The notes below the pieces were generated by a model. It was not told the origin of the DNA and made no database searches. It was given only the letters and a program-made list of their open reading frames with translations. This document shows positions 62,997 to 64,000 of a stretch of DNA of 64,000 bases, in pieces (position 1 is the first letter of the stretch; each line of letters starts with the position of its first letter). The stretch is from Fidelibacterota bacterium (lineage in GTDB: Bacteria; Fidelibacterota; UBA8477; JABMPR01). The DNA is taken from contig JAERTJ010000187.1 in the NCBI GenBank assembly GCA_016844945.1, positions 62,001-126,000 on the forward strand. Reading direction: 5' to 3'. The translations under genes and the position numbers were made by a program.

Positions 62997-64000
62997 ATGT
63001 CAGATAGTTTAGGAATCAGGAGATATGATTATGTTGAGTTCTATGTGGGCTCAGCAAAGATGGTTGCCTATTGGTATGCCAAGGCACTGGGCATGACCAT
63101 TACCGGATACTCCGGACCTGAGACAGGTTGTCGCGATAGAATGTCCTATTATCTCACACAGAACGATCTCAAGATTGTTGTAAGCTCAGCCCTTCAACCT
63201 GACACCTATTATATCACAAGTTTTATCACTCAACACGGAGATGGAGTTAAACGTTGGTCCATAGAAGTAGATGATGTGAAAACTATCTTTGAACACGCAA
63301 CTGAGAGGGGAGCGATAGCAGTCCAGCGCCCCACAATCTCTGAGAACGAGCATGGGCGTGTCCAGGAAGCTGCCATACGCCTGTTTGATGATACTGAATT
63401 GGTCTTTATTAATCGCGATGAGTATAAACACATTTTTAAACCGGGATTTGATAAGCCAGTCCAGGATATTGAAATTGTCACAGAAGACCCAGGCCTGCTG
63501 GGCATTGATCATATTGTAGGGAATGTCCGTGAGAACGAAATGGATGTCTGGACTGCGTATTTCAATAAAACGCTGGATTTTGAAACCTTTGTAGATTTCA
63601 AGAAAGGGGATATTGGAACCCAGTATTCAGCGCTACTTTCAAAAGTTGTACGTTCTGAACATTCCACCATTAAGAATCCTATCAATGAACCCTATGAAGG
63701 TGCCAAAAAATCTCAGATTGAAGAATATCTTGAGCAGTACCACGGATCAGGTATCCAGCATATTGCTATCCAGACTTCAAACATTGTCCATACCATCAGT
63801 GCCCTCCGGAAGAATGGGGTAGAGTTTCTCATGGTGCCAGATACCTATTATGAAACACTGAGGAATAGGAATGATATCAACATCAAAGAGAATATTGATG
63901 ACCTTCAGGCTTTAAAAATTCTCTGTGATAAAGATGAACATGGATATCTTCTCCAGTTATTCACCAAGCCGACCGGGGATCGACCCACCTTCTTTTTTGA
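62997..64000 (+). CDS. hpd: 4-hydroxyphenylpyruvate dioxygenase (3' partial)
   Basis: The frame is open from ATG 62997 to the right edge (334 full codons). It is not interrupted, and a GGAG site precedes the start. The two vicinal-oxygen-chelate halves are visible: the N-terminal half begins YDYVEFYVGSAKMVAYWY, and the C-terminal half carries the iron ligands H172 (GIDHIVGNV) and H255 (GIQHIAIQT). The last motif, KPTGDRPTFFF, ends at the base of the third ligand, the glutamate, whose codon is cut by the window edge. It turns 4-hydroxyphenylpyruvate into homogentisate. With phenylalanine hydroxylase upstream it makes the first half of phenylalanine-to-homogentisate breakdown. Confidence 0.93.
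   Translation, partial: MSDSLGIRRYDYVEFYVGSAKMVAYWYAKALGMTITGYSGPETGCRDRMSYYLTQNDLKIVVSSALQPDTYYITSFITQHGDGVKRWSIEVDDVKTIFEHATERGAIAVQRPTISENEHGRVQEAAIRLFDDTELVFINRDEYKHIFKPGFDKPVQDIEIVTEDPGLLGIDHIVGNVRENEMDVWTAYFNKTLDFETFVDFKKGDIGTQYSALLSKVVRSEHSTIKNPINEPYEGAKKSQIEEYLEQYHGSGIQHIAIQTSNIVHTISALRKNGVEFLMVPDTYYETLRNRNDINIKENIDDLQALKILCDKDEHGYLLQLFTKPTGDRPTFFF

Overview
This window looks like a chromosomal segment of a Gram-negative, heterotrophic bacterium of the FCB kind, with Candidatus Marinimicrobia/Neomarinimicrobiota or a relative as the best guess. That placement is an inference. It rests on a giant secreted protein with a C-terminal type IX-like sorting domain (YPNPFNP motif), a TonB-dependent receptor with a carboxypeptidase-regulatory domain, many small lipoproteins, a two-component-propeller sensor kinase, moderate GC and sigma70-type promoters of TTGACA/TATATT form. 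No rRNA, tRNA, CRISPR array, prophage or intact transposase was seen.

Layout. 1-4092: polysaccharide deacetylase-like protein, a PdxJ-like protein that lacks catalytic histidines, asparaginase, dCMP deaminase and a beta-lactamase-fold lipoprotein. 4144-7104: transketolase, then ribosomal proteins L21 (with a histone-H1-like tail) and L27 between a clear promoter and a terminator. 7394-13062: MoxR ATPase and its usual DUF58 partner, separated by a metalloprotease/propeller/barrel protein and a HAD phosphatase. 13153-15157: an AT-rich two-gene AAA ATPase/RloB (AbiL-like) defence module with its own promoter. 15231-20525: outer-membrane uptake (TonB receptor, lipoproteins, FadL-like channel). 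20560-25616: FAD/Fe-S 2-hydroxyacid dehydrogenase, exported PepC-type peptidase and an IF-2B-like protein. 25653-32519: propeller sensor kinase, orphan MalK-type ATPase, TsaC, hydrolase and an unknown secreted protein.

32745-37605: esterase, then a 27-codon hydrophobic peptide, an amino acid permease, an Ntn hydrolase, a small membrane protein and a creatininase-family amidohydrolase on one strand, which suggests use of amide or peptide nitrogen. 37806-45774: SSB, a porin, then a signalling group: receiver-adenylate cyclase, YaiO-like barrel, propeller lipoprotein and PAS histidine kinase. 45982-50145: GH3 beta-glucosidase and a BlaI regulator with a fused M56-M23 metallopeptidase, preceded by a textbook BlaI-type operator. 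50298-57609: purple-acid-phosphatase-like enzyme and a 1893-residue multidomain secreted protein with an internal 155-residue duplication. 57778-60715: deoxynucleoside kinase, DmeF-type metal exporter, methyltransferase and a divergent TetR regulator. 60716-61216: a cluster of palindromic REP-like repeats. 61217-64000: phenylalanine hydroxylase and 4-hydroxyphenylpyruvate dioxygenase (cut by the window edge), the start of an aromatic amino acid catabolic operon.

The most unusual items are the RloA/RloB-type module with a palindrome at its promoter, the BlaI/M56-M23 cell-wall sensor, the inactive-looking PdxJ paralogue, the short peptide plus start-site hairpin before the amino acid permease, and the duplicated giant surface protein. 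Start codons were chosen by eye from ribosome binding sites and family length; where two are possible this is said.
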